Assembly: GCA_903813345.2 (NCBI GenBank)
Contig: CAIIXF020000004.1
Span: 5,969,525-6,033,524, forward strand
DNA length: 64,000 nt
Origin: Owenia fusiformis
Lineage: Eukaryota; Annelida; Polychaeta; Sabellida; Oweniidae
Reading direction: 5' to 3'
Shown: positions 26,201-43,000 of the stretch, one piece after another
How the letters are laid out: each line of letters begins with the position of its first letter
Numbering within the stretch: the first letter of the stretch is position 1
Translations under genes and position numbers: made by a program
The notes under the pieces: generated by a model
What the model saw: only the letters and a program-made list of their open reading frames with translations
What the model was told of the DNA's origin: nothing
The model's database searches: none

Positions 26201-27930
26201 GACAGGTGCTCAGATATAAGGTAAATGGATAATAAAGCCCGTGGTAAAATAAACCATATCCCCTGGAAATTCATAGGGTAGTAGAAAGGCCTAAAGGGGT
26301 TGGCAAATAATTTTGGGCCTCAAATTTTATCAATATTTTAAAAAGGTATACTTTTTAAAAATGATGCCTATTTTTGAAAATGACCCCTTGCCCATTGGTG
26401 TATCTTGAACTTTAACAGGCCTAGCTGATCATACGAGTATTTTATTCATTTTCACCCAATTTTGAGTTGAGTGTAAATGATTAGGATATTACGAATAATC
26501 AATTTTTAATTAATCGTAAGCATATCTATATTGTTTTCTTATACAGTCGGAGATCAAGGCACTGAGAGGGGTATGTAGGAAACATGGTGTCGATGAGGAA
26601 ACAGTTGGAGCTTGCCATGTAAAGGCCACAAGTAAGTTAACATGATGTTCTTGTTAAAATGTCTACACCCTCTCCAAAAATGTGGCAACCCTGGCTTTCA
26701 ATTGAATAAGACATAATATCCGTATTAAACTATTTACATCCCCCCATAATTTGGCAATCCTGCCTTCCTATAGAGTAGGAAATGATACCATTGTTAAACT
26801 ATCTACCCCCCTCCAAATGTTTGCAACCCTGACATCCCATTGATTAGACATACTGTAATATCCGTATTAAACTATTTACACACCCCTCCACATGTTTAGA
26901 AATCTTCCCATTTAGGTAGTCCATTGAAAATTTCAAAAATAATTGAACATGTGATCCAATATGGGAATTGGTGTTTTCAAAACTTTTTGAGGGAAGTGTA
27001 CATGCACGTTTATTGTACTGTTTGTCCACAAAATTATAAGACGTTTTTTTAAATATCAATTACCGTCCGAAGTTGATTCTATTTCTGTTCTGAAACTATG
27101 ACTTACCATAATCAATAAGTGACATTATTGTTTGAATTGATGTATATTGTATATAATCGAATACTTATTCAAATTTTAGAATCATTACGCCGCCCGAAGA
27201 GTTCCGCTTCAAATGCTCTACTTGCATCATCTCGCATATTCTTGGCGGCTCCATTGGGGCAAGATCCAAAGTCAGTGGAAGATCTTCAAGGCTACGAATC
27301 GGATGGCGAAAGCGTCTCGAACTATGAATCAAATGACAATACTAGGGGAAGATCCACGAGCATGGACAGTGTGACGTTAAATATCTATGCGCAGACGAAT
27401 AACGATTCGTTTGCTTCATTGAAAGGTAAAAGATTTGAAAAGCACAAAATGTATAAATTATATGTGAAATAACGCACAAATGGCATGGTAGGCTGGTTTT
27501 GCCACGATTTTGAAGTAGCCCTCACATTCGAGTTAACGGCTGTACTGACAGACGGGTCAATTAAAAGCTTTACTATATCACCGGCACATCCATTTCGATA
27601 ATCACTTTGATTAGTAAAATCAAACACATTTGATTTTTAAAACCCTGTAGGTTACAGTGACATATACCATTCTTTCTTACCGAGGAAAACGGTTTAATTC
27701 ATAAACCCACTTTCTTTTGAACACGTTTTGTAGGCTTGGACTTGACCTACGTTATCAATCAACATCCCGGCTATAGAGAAGACTACAATAATGGACGGAG
27801 AGATTCCTTTGACGGTGCCATATTCTGGGTGGATCCTGAAGTGCCAAATACACAAGAAAATGACAGGAACTATACAAACAATAACTTTCTGAAGAATGGA
27901 GGAATGTATAGGGATATATGTAACATATGA
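11220..27930 (+). CDS. HVCN1: Voltage-gated proton channel (Hv family), ten exons, lacking S4 R1
   Basis: A voltage-sensor-only channel that conducts H+ across membranes. Exons: 11220-11266, 18338-18462, 20311-20523, 22230-22483, 23072-23125, 25154-25292, 26105-26220, 26547-26631, 27180-27425, 27734-27930. All junctions are GT-AG and in phase, giving 491 aa. S1 (about residues 30-56) has Asp41, equivalent to human D112, the proton selectivity residue. S2 has Glu213 (E153) and Arg217 (K157). S3 has Asp234 (D174) and Asp245 (D185). S4 reads LLLPWRVIRIVN: R2, R3, the Trp and Asn214 equivalents are kept, but R1 is Leu and the next residue is Pro. The zinc-site His140 equivalent is His200; His193 has no counterpart. 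A charged, possibly coiled-coil segment follows S4, then a long unrecognised tail. The S1-S2 linker is about 140 aa, far longer than in vertebrates. Exon 3 is the least certain. Confidence 0.88.
12019..12140. mobile_element. Foldback MITE, copy 1 (family also at 22905-23037)
   Basis: TTAGGGAATTTAAGCTTGCA at the left is mirrored by TGCAAGCTTAGACTCC at the right, with AACCTATACG and CGTTTAGGTTGTGAAAAAC inside. An 80-90% identical copy lies in another intron of the same gene. It is non-coding. Confidence 0.7.
12974..13144. mobile_element. Foldback element, CAAATAGTGACTGCC family
   Basis: A near-perfect hairpin: CAAATAGTGACTGCC at the left mirrors GGCAGTCACTATTTG at the right, and GAATATCCTGTCCACTGAC mirrors GTCAGTGGACAGGATATTC near the centre. 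A sister copy in inverted orientation is at 44165-44337. In both, one end carries an extra GTATATAATAAAA. Confidence 0.8.
13515..13746. mobile_element. Mariner-like MITE, 232 bp, TA target site
   Basis: Ends CAGGGTGTCCAAAAAC and GTATTTTTGGACATCCTG are inverted repeats, with TA on each side (13513-13514, 13747-13748). No coding capacity is present; it lies inside HVCN intron 1. Confidence 0.75.
15056..15853. mobile_element. Non-autonomous element with CTATCACACCAAAC ends, GAACG-rich
   Basis: CTATCACACCAAAC occurs at 15056 and again at 15443, and its reverse complement GTTTGGTGTGATAG ends at 15853. This suggests a full element plus a second nested or truncated unit. The interior is packed with GAACG/CGTTC and ACGTAC words at irregular spacing, unlike the surrounding AT-rich DNA. 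No target-site duplication was identified. The overlapping minus ORF at 15665-15871 looks incidental. Confidence 0.6.
16010..16177. mobile_element. Foldback MITE with AGCCTCAGTCACATTT end
   Basis: AGCCTCAGTCACATTT at the left mirrors AAATATGACTGGGGC at the right, and TACGGCAGCCGTACGTCGAC mirrors CTACGGCCGCCGTACGGT inside. A related copy in opposite orientation is at 25680-25819, also in an intron of the HVCN gene. Confidence 0.65.
18056..18206. mobile_element. Foldback MITE, CATTTAAATATGAAT-core family, copy 1
   Basis: AACTGCCGATTGTCGGCTGA at the left is mirrored by TTAACCGACAGCTGACAGTT at the right around a core with CATTTAAATATGAAT and ATTCATACTTAAATG. Other copies are at 21949-22114, 22567-22738 and 57397-57531. 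This copy ends about 130 bp before HVCN exon 2. Confidence 0.7.
19060..19235. mobile_element. Hairpin repeat in HVCN intron 2
   Basis: GAATTATGACCCTCTGGGAT is mirrored by ATCCCTGGGGGTCATAAT, and flanking GCGAACGTG is mirrored by CACGTTC. It is a foldback-like non-coding repeat; the exact ends are not clear. Confidence 0.45.
20311..20523 (+). CDS. HVCN1: HVCN exon 3, candidate symmetric cassette exon
   Basis: A 213-bp open segment preceded by TCATTTTTAG and followed by a weak donor (CTG|GTATTG). It starts and ends in phase 1, so including or skipping it leaves the frame intact: 491 aa with it, 420 aa without. It would add about 71 hydrophilic residues to the extracellular S1-S2 linker. It is supported by splice signals and an open frame only, since the sequence has no recognisable homology. 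It could be alternatively spliced or absent from mRNA. Confidence 0.55.
20905..21635. mobile_element. Mariner-like non-autonomous element, 731 bp, TA target site
   Basis: The ends CAGAGTGTGCCAAACAATTT and its imperfect inverse ending TTTTGGCACACCCTG are flanked by TA (20903-20904, 21636-21637). The inverted similarity extends inward well over 100 bp (CTAGAAAAGTATCATAACAT mirrors ATGTTATGATACTTTTCTAG). No transposase remains. Confidence 0.85.
21949..22114. mobile_element. Foldback MITE, CATTTAAATATGAAT-core family, copy 2
   Basis: It is bounded by TTCGCGAA on both sides, with left and right arms mirrored (GACTATCGGATTAA and TTAATCCGGTAGCCG) around the CATTTAAATATGAAT core. It lies about 115 bp before HVCN exon 4. 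Confidence 0.8.
22567..22738. mobile_element. Foldback MITE, CATTTAAATATGAAT-core family, copy 3
   Basis: It is bounded by TTCGCGAA, with arms AACTAACGCCTGTCAACTAC and GTAGCCGACAGGCGTTAGTT nearly perfectly mirrored. It starts only about 85 bp after HVCN exon 4, so exon 4 is bracketed by two copies of this family. Confidence 0.8.
22905..23037. mobile_element. Foldback MITE, copy 2 (family also at 12019-12140)
   Basis: TTAGGGAATTTAAGCTTGCA at the left and GTGCAAGCTTAAACTTCCTA at the right are inverted. The body shares AACCTATACG and CGTTTAGGTTGTGAAAAAC with copy 1. It ends about 35 bp before HVCN exon 5. Confidence 0.7.
23497..23572 (+). repeat. Short tandem repeat, ATCCCGTATCAG units
   Basis: About six degenerate copies of ATCCCGTAT(C/T)(A/G)G separated by A-rich or GATCC links. 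It lies in HVCN intron 5 and is not part of the coding sequence. Confidence 0.7.
23645..24430. mobile_element. Cluster of nested foldback elements in HVCN intron 5
   Basis: Element A (about 23648-23818) has mirrored ends GATGGAATATGAATTTTTTC and its inverse ending ATTCATATTCCGTC, and carries CGGGCTATCGCCCTCG twice. Element C (about 24237-24412) has CCCATGGGATAA and CCTATGG mirrored by CCATAGG and TTATCCCA around a GATATC-rich hairpin. Between them a GTGATATTCGATGGTTT motif repeats three times (about 23961-24020). No coding capacity is present. Confidence 0.6.
25327..25502. repeat. Dispersed repeat of the CAGGCCCGTAGC family
   Basis: It runs from GCCCGTAGCCAGCTTTTACC to CTGGCTACGGGCCTGC and starts only about 35 bp after the S4-encoding exon 6 of the HVCN gene. 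The 105-aa ORF that reads through the exon into this repeat is an artefact. Confidence 0.65.
25680..25819. mobile_element. Foldback MITE, second copy of the 16010-16177 family
   Basis: TACGACGGTCGTAGCTTTCC at the left and GAAACTACGGCCACCGTA near the right are mirrored, and the right tip AAATTAATTTGACTGAGGCT matches the inverse of the first copy's left tip. The left end appears truncated. Confidence 0.55.
25829..26013 (+). repeat. Interstitial telomere-like repeat block
   Basis: About 185 bp of degenerate GGGTTA/TTAGGG words (GGTTTAGGGTTAGGGATTG, GTTAGGGGTTAGGGTTAAG and so on) lie in HVCN intron 6, ending about 90 bp before exon 7. TTAGGG is the usual metazoan telomere unit. The degeneracy shows it is old. 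Confidence 0.75.
26662..26912 (+). repeat. Degenerate ~80-bp tandem repeat in HVCN intron 8
   Basis: Three to four copies of a unit containing TATTAAACTATTTACA followed by a C-rich run, then (T)TTGGCAA/GCAACCCTG and a (C/T)CATTGATTAGACAT-like block. It is non-coding. Confidence 0.6.
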
Positions 27931-28906
27931 CAATCACAGATTTCTAGAATTGATAGGACTGTGATCGTTGACATACCCTAAATACTGTTATTTCTAAAAA
28001 GGTGCTGGGAGATCTAGATTCATCTACTCTTTCAATAATCATTGATCTAGCCCCACGGTGAGCCCTGTCCAATCAGAATGGGGCAATCAAATAACAGCTA
28101 CTCATTCAGAAATGTAGTCTTTGCATTTCCTGTATTCTTCGCATTTGCTTGCCCTAGCTTCGCCATCATCGTTACCTTAGAACTAAACTCTACGCTCATG
28201 GTACATTTTCTGCCTCTAAAACTAACTACCCGAAGTACCAGTAGGTGACATTTATTCCATAAACGTCTCATAAAATACCAGGAATCAACAAGACCCCATC
28301 AGCATTAACTGCGAAACTGTCTGTCTGTCTGTCCGAGGGTATGAATTATTATCCCTGTCTTCCAAGTTTCAGCATCGTGGTAAGCCACGCCTTTTCCATT
28401 TCTGTCCTTGATGCAATAGCGAGAGTTGTTTTAAGCATCGGAATGGGATTTCAGAGCAATGATCCGTATATGTGTCCTTACCATGCATTGTTTTCAGTTA
28501 CCAGTGAAAACTTATTGAAAGGGGAGGGGGGGTCGGGTTTGAGCCGTTGGCACATTCATAGGTTGAAGTCAAGTGAGATTCACTTATGTTGGGGTTTCAA
28601 AGATATTAAAAGCTTAATACGTGTATTCATGACTGTATTGGTATAACCTCAATGATTATTCTATGAAAATTGTAAATAAAGATCACTACTTTTGTACATT
28701 GAACATTTCTGTCATTTATCTCCCTGTTACATGAATATACATTTTTGTGAGACTATAATTGTAACAAGCAAAAAAAGTTGACCCTGCTCACTGACAGCAC
28801 ATCTTTAATTCCAATGTATCAAACCAAACAAACAGGGGTCAAATAATCAAAATAACGGTGCTTCCTTCATAGAAACAAACAATGCAATTATCACAACAAA
28901 CTGTAT
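27931..28906 (+). other. HVCN 3' flank/3'UTR and convergent intergenic gap
   Basis: The HVCN stop codon TGA ends at 27930. The first canonical AATAAA downstream is at 28675-28680, giving a 3'UTR of about 770 bp if used. The 101-aa ORF at 28341-28646 lies inside it and shows no recognisable domain. The opposite-strand MOSPD1 poly(A) signal is about 230 bp further on. Confidence 0.55.
28675..28680 (+). terminator. Candidate poly(A) signal of HVCN (AATAAA)
   Basis: Canonical AATAAA, followed within about 30 bp by T-rich sequence. It is the first such hexamer after the HVCN stop codon on the plus strand. Called by position; the cleavage site is not known. Confidence 0.5.
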
Positions 28907-28912
28907 TTTATT
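28907..28912 (-). terminator. Candidate poly(A) signal of MOSPD1 (AATAAA on minus)
   Basis: TTTATT on the plus strand reads AATAAA on the minus strand, about 830 bp beyond the MOSPD1 stop codon. It sits close to the convergent HVCN signal, so the two transcripts would end about 230 bp apart. Other, non-canonical signals could be used instead. Confidence 0.4.
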
Positions 28913-29743
28913 GATATATCAATAAATATTGTGCTACTGACCAATTGAATAGTATCTCCTAAAGGAGAATGTCATTAAAATGCTCTCCTGGAGGAGTAAT
29001 CCTTGTTTCTTACTGCACAAAACTCTGATCACATTTCCACATATTTTCTCATATCATGACTGTTACATAAAGGCCATTCAAAGTTAAATAATCATAAATC
29101 AAAGTTAATCAAATCTTTGATGAATCCTTGAGGAGTGAATCTTAGGAGGGTACGAAGTGAAAAACAAAGAAAATAAAAATTAAGTGTACAGGTTTTACAT
29201 CTATATTGATTTTATATTATTCATTTAGTGAAATCACAACATAAAGAAGGAGATTGTGACTGATAAAATGATATTTTGCCTTTGAGTTAATACTGAAACT
29301 AAGTACATTTTGATCAAAGCTAAAATATATGCATACACTATAATATGGTATTTGATAATAATTTTCAAGCTTCATTTGTCATCTGGATTTTCATATAATA
29401 GGATTTTATAAATACTGATGCCCTTTTAGGGCCAAACGTACATCGGACATACGCTTTTCAATAACAGTAAATATAGCAATAAAGTAAAGAAAATAGGATT
29501 ACATTCAGGATTTGTTACAAGTGCATATTATATATAGGCATATGAAAATATTGTTGGTTCTCTAAAACATAGCTTCAATCTAAAGAGGGATGAGATGTTA
29601 AACATATATTTAACTTTGAGTGGCCTTATACTAATATACAGCATCATGCATATCCTAAATACCACATTTCCAAATGTATGTATAAATAACACCCAGTCTA
29701 AAGTCCTTTTCACTATAATTTAACTAAAATTCAGCATCTTGGG

Positions 29744-37063
<7,320 letters not shown>

Positions 37064-40000
37064 ATGACTCGAAAATTGAGGTAAGTTTTAATGATTTACA
37101 CACTTATCACTCGATATCAACAATAGAATTCATATCAGTGTCATAGAGTGGTTCTTGTTCACAACATATAGTGTGTCTTTGAATCTAACAGGGTTACGAT
37201 CGGAGAGGAAAATAAAACAATTGACGGAAAACTTGAAAAAATCAAAGCGGAGTGCTGTTTTAGCTGGCATGGTTGCATAGGAGACAGGTTACCTGAAAAG
37301 GAAGATAGATATCATTATCTCTTATCTCAAGGACTGAAACTGAGGCAAGTCTACCCTGGCTGAAATCAGCTCTGACATAACAATTACTGCATGTCAAGCC
37401 GTCATTCAATGCTGATTTTGTAGAAAACAGATCTGTCCATCCTTCTACATGTGAGTTTTTCCCATAAAGATGCTTGATTAAGTAGAAATTCATCAAATTA
37501 TACCCCTAGAATATCAAAGTTCAACTGTACATCAATCGCGTGAGGAAAAAAAACAAATCCATTCTTCACCTTCTGTTCACAAACCCTTCTTCTTCTTCTT
37601 GGAAAAGTTGTCCCTCATTTGACTAACAGCAAATGTGTATGCTTATGCAGCAATATATGTTAGTTTAGAAAATGATTAATTACAATCTTACCTGTACTTC
37701 ACAGAAACATCCTAAGTATGAAAATATTTCACTAAAAATACATGCTTCCATTTTGTCACATGTTCATAATAATTTAAATATTGATCATGTGATGTTGACA
37801 GGGAGTGTAAACGCACCTAGCGTACAGGGAATATGTTGTGATATTTATTAAGAAATTAGGTATGGTAATCATTATTAATTAAGCATTAAGTATTAAGCCC
37901 CCAACCCACTTCACAAAGTTCATGAAGTACCAAGGAAAGACCAAATATTAAATAAATTAGAAAAATTTGAATTTCCCAAAAAATCAAGTGGGCGATAATA
38001 GAGTCTCTGAAACATTAAATTTTTCCTTCATTAACTTATTACATACATTATTTTTAGATAATATTAGTTTGATATGGTGTGGAAAGCACACAATGATAGA
38101 TAATTATCGGGAGTATGCATTGAAAATTACAAAATATGTCACTTTTGCCATGTTTCAGAGGCTCTATTATCGCCCACTTGATTTTTTTGGAAATTCAAAT
38201 TTTTCTAATTTATTTAATATTGGTCTTTCCTTGGTACTTCATGAACTTTGTGAAGTGGGTTGGGGGCTTAATACTTAATGCTTAATTAATAATGATTACC
38301 ATACCTAATTTCTTAATAAATATCATAACATATTTCCTGTACGCTAGGTGCATTTACACTCCCTGTCAACATCACATGGTCAATATGTAAATTATTATGA
38401 ACATGTGACAAAATGGAAGCATGTATTTTTAGTGAAATATTTTCATACTTAGGATGTTTCTGTGAAGTACAGGTAAGATTGTAATTAATCATTTTCTAAA
38501 CTAACATATATTGCTGCATAAACATACACATTTGCTGTTAGTCAAATGAGGGACAACTTTTCCAAGAAGAAGAAGAAGGGTTTGTGAACAGAAGGTGAAG
38601 AATGGATTTGTTTTTTTTCCTCACGCGATTGATGTACAGTTGAACTTTGATATTCTAGGGGTATAATTTGATGAATTTCTACTTAATCAAGCATCTTTAT
38701 GGGAAAAACTCACATGTAGAAGGATGGACAGATCTGTTTTCTACAAAATCAGCATTGAATGACGGCTTGACATGCAGTAATTGTTATTTCAGAGCTGATT
38801 TCAGCCAGGGTAGCCTTGCCTCAGTTTCAGTCCTTGAGATAAGAGATAATGATATCTATCTTCCTTTTCAGGTAACCTGTCTCCTATGCATGGTTGACAC
38901 TGGAAAGAAGTGAATTGCATTCAGATAATGCAAAACTCTATAGTAGTGGTATATTAGTGGTGTATAATACTTCAGTAAGTGATGATTTAGAGTTTTGCAT
39001 AATCTGAATGCGATTGACCGCCAACTGGTTGACACTGGACTTGAACAAGAAAATGCAGCAAACTCCTCGAAGTCGAGATCTCCAAGTTGCCTAGCCAAGG
39101 CCCTGATACGATCGGTTGATTGTTATGATAACTGATTCACTGTTCATCAAAACACATATCTGCTCTATATGGGCTTACTAGCCTTTTGCAGATTATTGAC
39201 ATAGACACATAAAGCAAGGCGCTGAATGAAAACACATGCTTGTTTGTTTTGTTGTCGGTTAGGTATCATTCCTATGATGTCACAAACGATCGAATAAACT
39301 TTAAACAAATCAGTTAGGTCTAGATTATTTATTTGTTTAGTTGTTGATGAGGCAATACATGTCTGACGTCACAGATGACTTGGAATATGTATCACGCCAT
39401 TATACGACATTACATAATTTTAGCTAATTTCGCTATTTTTCATGTCATGTCAAACTCCAAGAACGTCCCATCTCCTCACATTAGATCTTTCCAATCAACC
39501 AGATAATCTTAAGTAGTGATGTCACGGTTTTCTGACATTGGACTGTATTTCGGTCAATACTACTGGTAAACAGTGGCTATGTCAACTCGGTAGCCTGACA
39601 GTCGTCACCAGTATATCTTAGGTTTCAATTTTAAATCATAGATCTATTTTTACATGTTAAGGGTTACATTATAGTTAATTCATATTACACTAGCAAAAGT
39701 CCCATGTTATAATTCACCTACCGGATGTCAGCCATATTGAATCAATCAGGTGATCTGATTGGTTGTTGAAATTTTCATGATGGCTGAACAAGGAAGTTCC
39801 CAACTTCCTGTTTAAACACTTACCTCTGAATCCTGCCTTATATGATGGAACTTGATGACAGGTCCATCAGAAAGTGAATGCATTACATTGAGAATATTGG
39901 ACTCCGGTGTTTAGATGTGTTAGTAAAGTTAACATCATATTCATATTCCTTACAAATGAAGGGTAATAATCAGTAAAATTGCAGTTTTTCATCAGTCAAG

Positions 40001-43000
40001 ATGATGGTCATGCGTTGAATGGAGACGCCTATCGTCTGCATCATTTTAAAGTTTGATAAAATTTTGATAAGTTTGTGAAAAAAAGTTCTGCAGACTCGAG
40101 CGGACTCGATGCGAACTTACCTCTTGAAAAGTGCATACTCACCTTACTTTTTATCATCAAAATGGCGGCCAAAAAAAACACGATCGCAACCCACAATTGT
40201 CTAATATGAATGATTTAGCTGCAAATTTTGAACTTCCCACCATCTTTGAAATCTCATTTGTGACCCCCAAGGTAGATAAATAATAATATATACCGACCCA
40301 TGATTATTCAACATTCTTCTATTGTGCTTATTGTGTCAAATGGATTGTGTCTAGGTCAGGCTATACATTTAGTTCCAGTGACAATAGCGTTTGAAAATGT
40401 TAAGACTGTAATAACAAGATGTAACGGGGTAAGTTATATTTCCTTTGAGGTCTCATATTTCTGGATATATGAACCACCCAAAGTCCCAGGGAATGATTAT
40501 TTTCTTGTGTTTTTACTGGACAACCCTTCCATTCACCCAACAGTGCTGTGCTCCACGTGCAGAAAATGACTGTACAAATGGTATAAAGTACGAAAAAATG
40601 CAGAAAGATCGCTGAAGACCCTATTTGTCTTAGATATCCCCTACACTATCTAAAGAACGCACTGATTGTGTTTTGTTTTGCCGATGTGCTAATTTCAAAG
40701 AATCAAAATGAAAGTAGTTTCCCGGGAATTTTAACCAATCAGATTTCACCTGTGGCGCACTAGAGCAGAAGTTTTCAAACTTGAAATATTCCAAGAGGAT
40801 TTTGCGCATATCTAGGCACATTTAGAGTAATATAGCCATGAGATAGACATAGACAAACTATATAATGTAAGTTTAGAGTTCTATCTAAATATTGAGATCG
40901 AATTTTCAATCAGGCAATTGTTATTCATGGTTGAAAATAGGGATTTAATTGGTTTCATAAAATTCTTCACTTTTGCTAGTGTATTATATCGCTGTTATAT
41001 CTGCTTTAAATGGGCTTAATAGCCTTTTGCAGATAATTGACATAGACAAGACGAACAGAAAGGGTAGTATTTGGATGGTATCAAGATCTTAATTCAAAAA
41101 CGTGTATTAATTGTGAGAAACACCTCCGAATTTGTTCAGATCATCCGCAAATTGACTGTTCTATTTTCAAGAAAGATTTGAGAATGAGATATCTTATAAG
41201 TAGAAATGTCCATATTTTATTACTGATAATCTTAAAAATAAAAATTTTGAACAAAAGTCATAACTGTCGGAGAGCAAAGATATCTAAAGATTGTGACAAT
41301 GTTTTTTGAATGTCACTCTCAACTGCTTTTTTAGTCACAAACAGTGGAAAGCAGTTCTTAAAAAGGAGAAGAGAAAGGCGCAGAGGCAAGCTGCAGCACA
41401 GGAGGCAGATAAGGGGAACTGTGAAGGTGGGGTTTTCATAAAATTATATAAATGTATATCAGCTTCCATAATTTTATGTCTAAATCATGACACCAAATCA
41501 ATGTTTTGAAATTTCCAATACTAGTAAATACATTCTGATGATTGTTCAAATTCAAACTAAATATTAATGTTAAGTTAAAATCCCAGTCTTCAGTCACATG
41601 ATGAAAAGGAATGTGATATTAATACCCCCTTAATGTTTACTGTAATTGGCCGTGCTAATAGCGACCTATACTCTGTATATGTAAATGCTTTATTTAGAAA
41701 ACATGAGAATCATGCTTATTTCATGCATTATTACTCTATTTTCATTATTGTACAGTAAAGAAAAACATTTTGACTGTAAAGTAATGTTTTTAACTTGGTA
41801 GATGACAATGATGAAACTGCAGAAAAGCACGAGGAACAGAGAATAAAGTTTGAGGAATTCAAAAGGTAAGAGTCCAAAAGTGTCTTTATAAAGGTATTTG
41901 TAATTGTATGAATGGCATGTACCAAAAGCTCTACCAAAATTTTACTTAAAAATATTTTAGTTTTGTCTTGAAGTTGTTGAAATGATGCCCCATCTTTGGC
42001 TTTGTCTCACCTTTTGAAATTTGCCTCACCTTTTGAAATTTGCCTCACCTTTTGAAAATTGCCCCACCTTTTGAAATTTGCCTCACCTTTTGAAAATTGC
42101 CCCACCTTTTGAAATTTGCCCCACCTTTTGAAATTTGCCCCACCTTTTGAAATTTGCCTCACCTTTTGAAAATTGCCCCACCTTTTGAAATTTGCCCCAC
42201 CTTTTGAAATTTGCCCCACCTTTTGAAATTTGCCTCACCTTTTGAAATTTGCCCCACTCATTCATTGAAGCTGACTACTCAGGGCATCCACTTAAAACTT
42301 CAATTATTCATACTAAAACAACAATTTGTTCTACCTTGATGAAATATTCCACATGCTTACCAATTGAACATGTAAATTCCGAGTTGTGGTTAGGGAGAAA
42401 GAAGCCGAGACTCAGAGATTACTGAAATGGAGAAAGAAGCTCAGAAATGACTGATCTTATAATTTAATGCACAATGTTTTACAGGGAAAGAGCACACCAG
42501 TTATGGCTAGAGAGAGAGAGGCAAGCTCAGAAAGCATGGGAGGCACGGAAAGAATGGGAGGCCAAAGAAAAAGAACGAAAAATTGAGCAAGAGGTTAGTC
42601 TAATGTTAAATGTGAGTGTAATTGTCACTAATGCACAGCTTGTCCGGTTAAGGCAATATGTTAACATTCATATGCTCATACTTGTATTGTATTGTATAAT
42701 AGTTAGGCTGAATCACTTGAAAAACCCTCCCAATAATTCTTTTTATGATAGAAGCACCAACATTGGTACAAGTGTAGCTGATTGTAATTGAAAAAAAATG
42801 GCTCGAGGCAGCAAGTGATCCGGAGCCTCGTTTTGGAAAAAATTCAAAATGGCCGCCAGTCTGTTTGTGATTTTGCCGATTTCTATTAAAATCTCAAGAT
42901 CCTCTAACATATTAATGAAAACAGCATAGAAACCTCAAGAAGTGGCTTTGAAATGAATCTTTTTTGATGAACTGACATTTAACTTGAGTTTCAAATGTAA

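Noticed and set aside
28341-28646. 101-codon plus-strand ORF after the HVCN stop
   Set aside because: No recognisable domain or splice signals, and it lies between the HVCN stop and its likely poly(A) signal.
37260-37496. A real host gene exon at the left palindrome arm
   Set aside because: The identical ORF on the other arm, facing away, and the lack of neighbouring exons point to an exon-like sequence carried by the foldback element rather than a resident gene.
40162-40209. ATGGCGGCCAAA as the ZRSR2 start
   Set aside because: The ORF stops after 15 codons and has no suitable phase-2 donor; the six-codon exon at 37064-37080 fits phase and the family N-terminus.
42007-42265. Minus-strand ORFs with FKRWGKFQKV repeats
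   Set aside because: These come from a 19-bp intronic minisatellite of ZRSR2; no start context, conservation or splice support.
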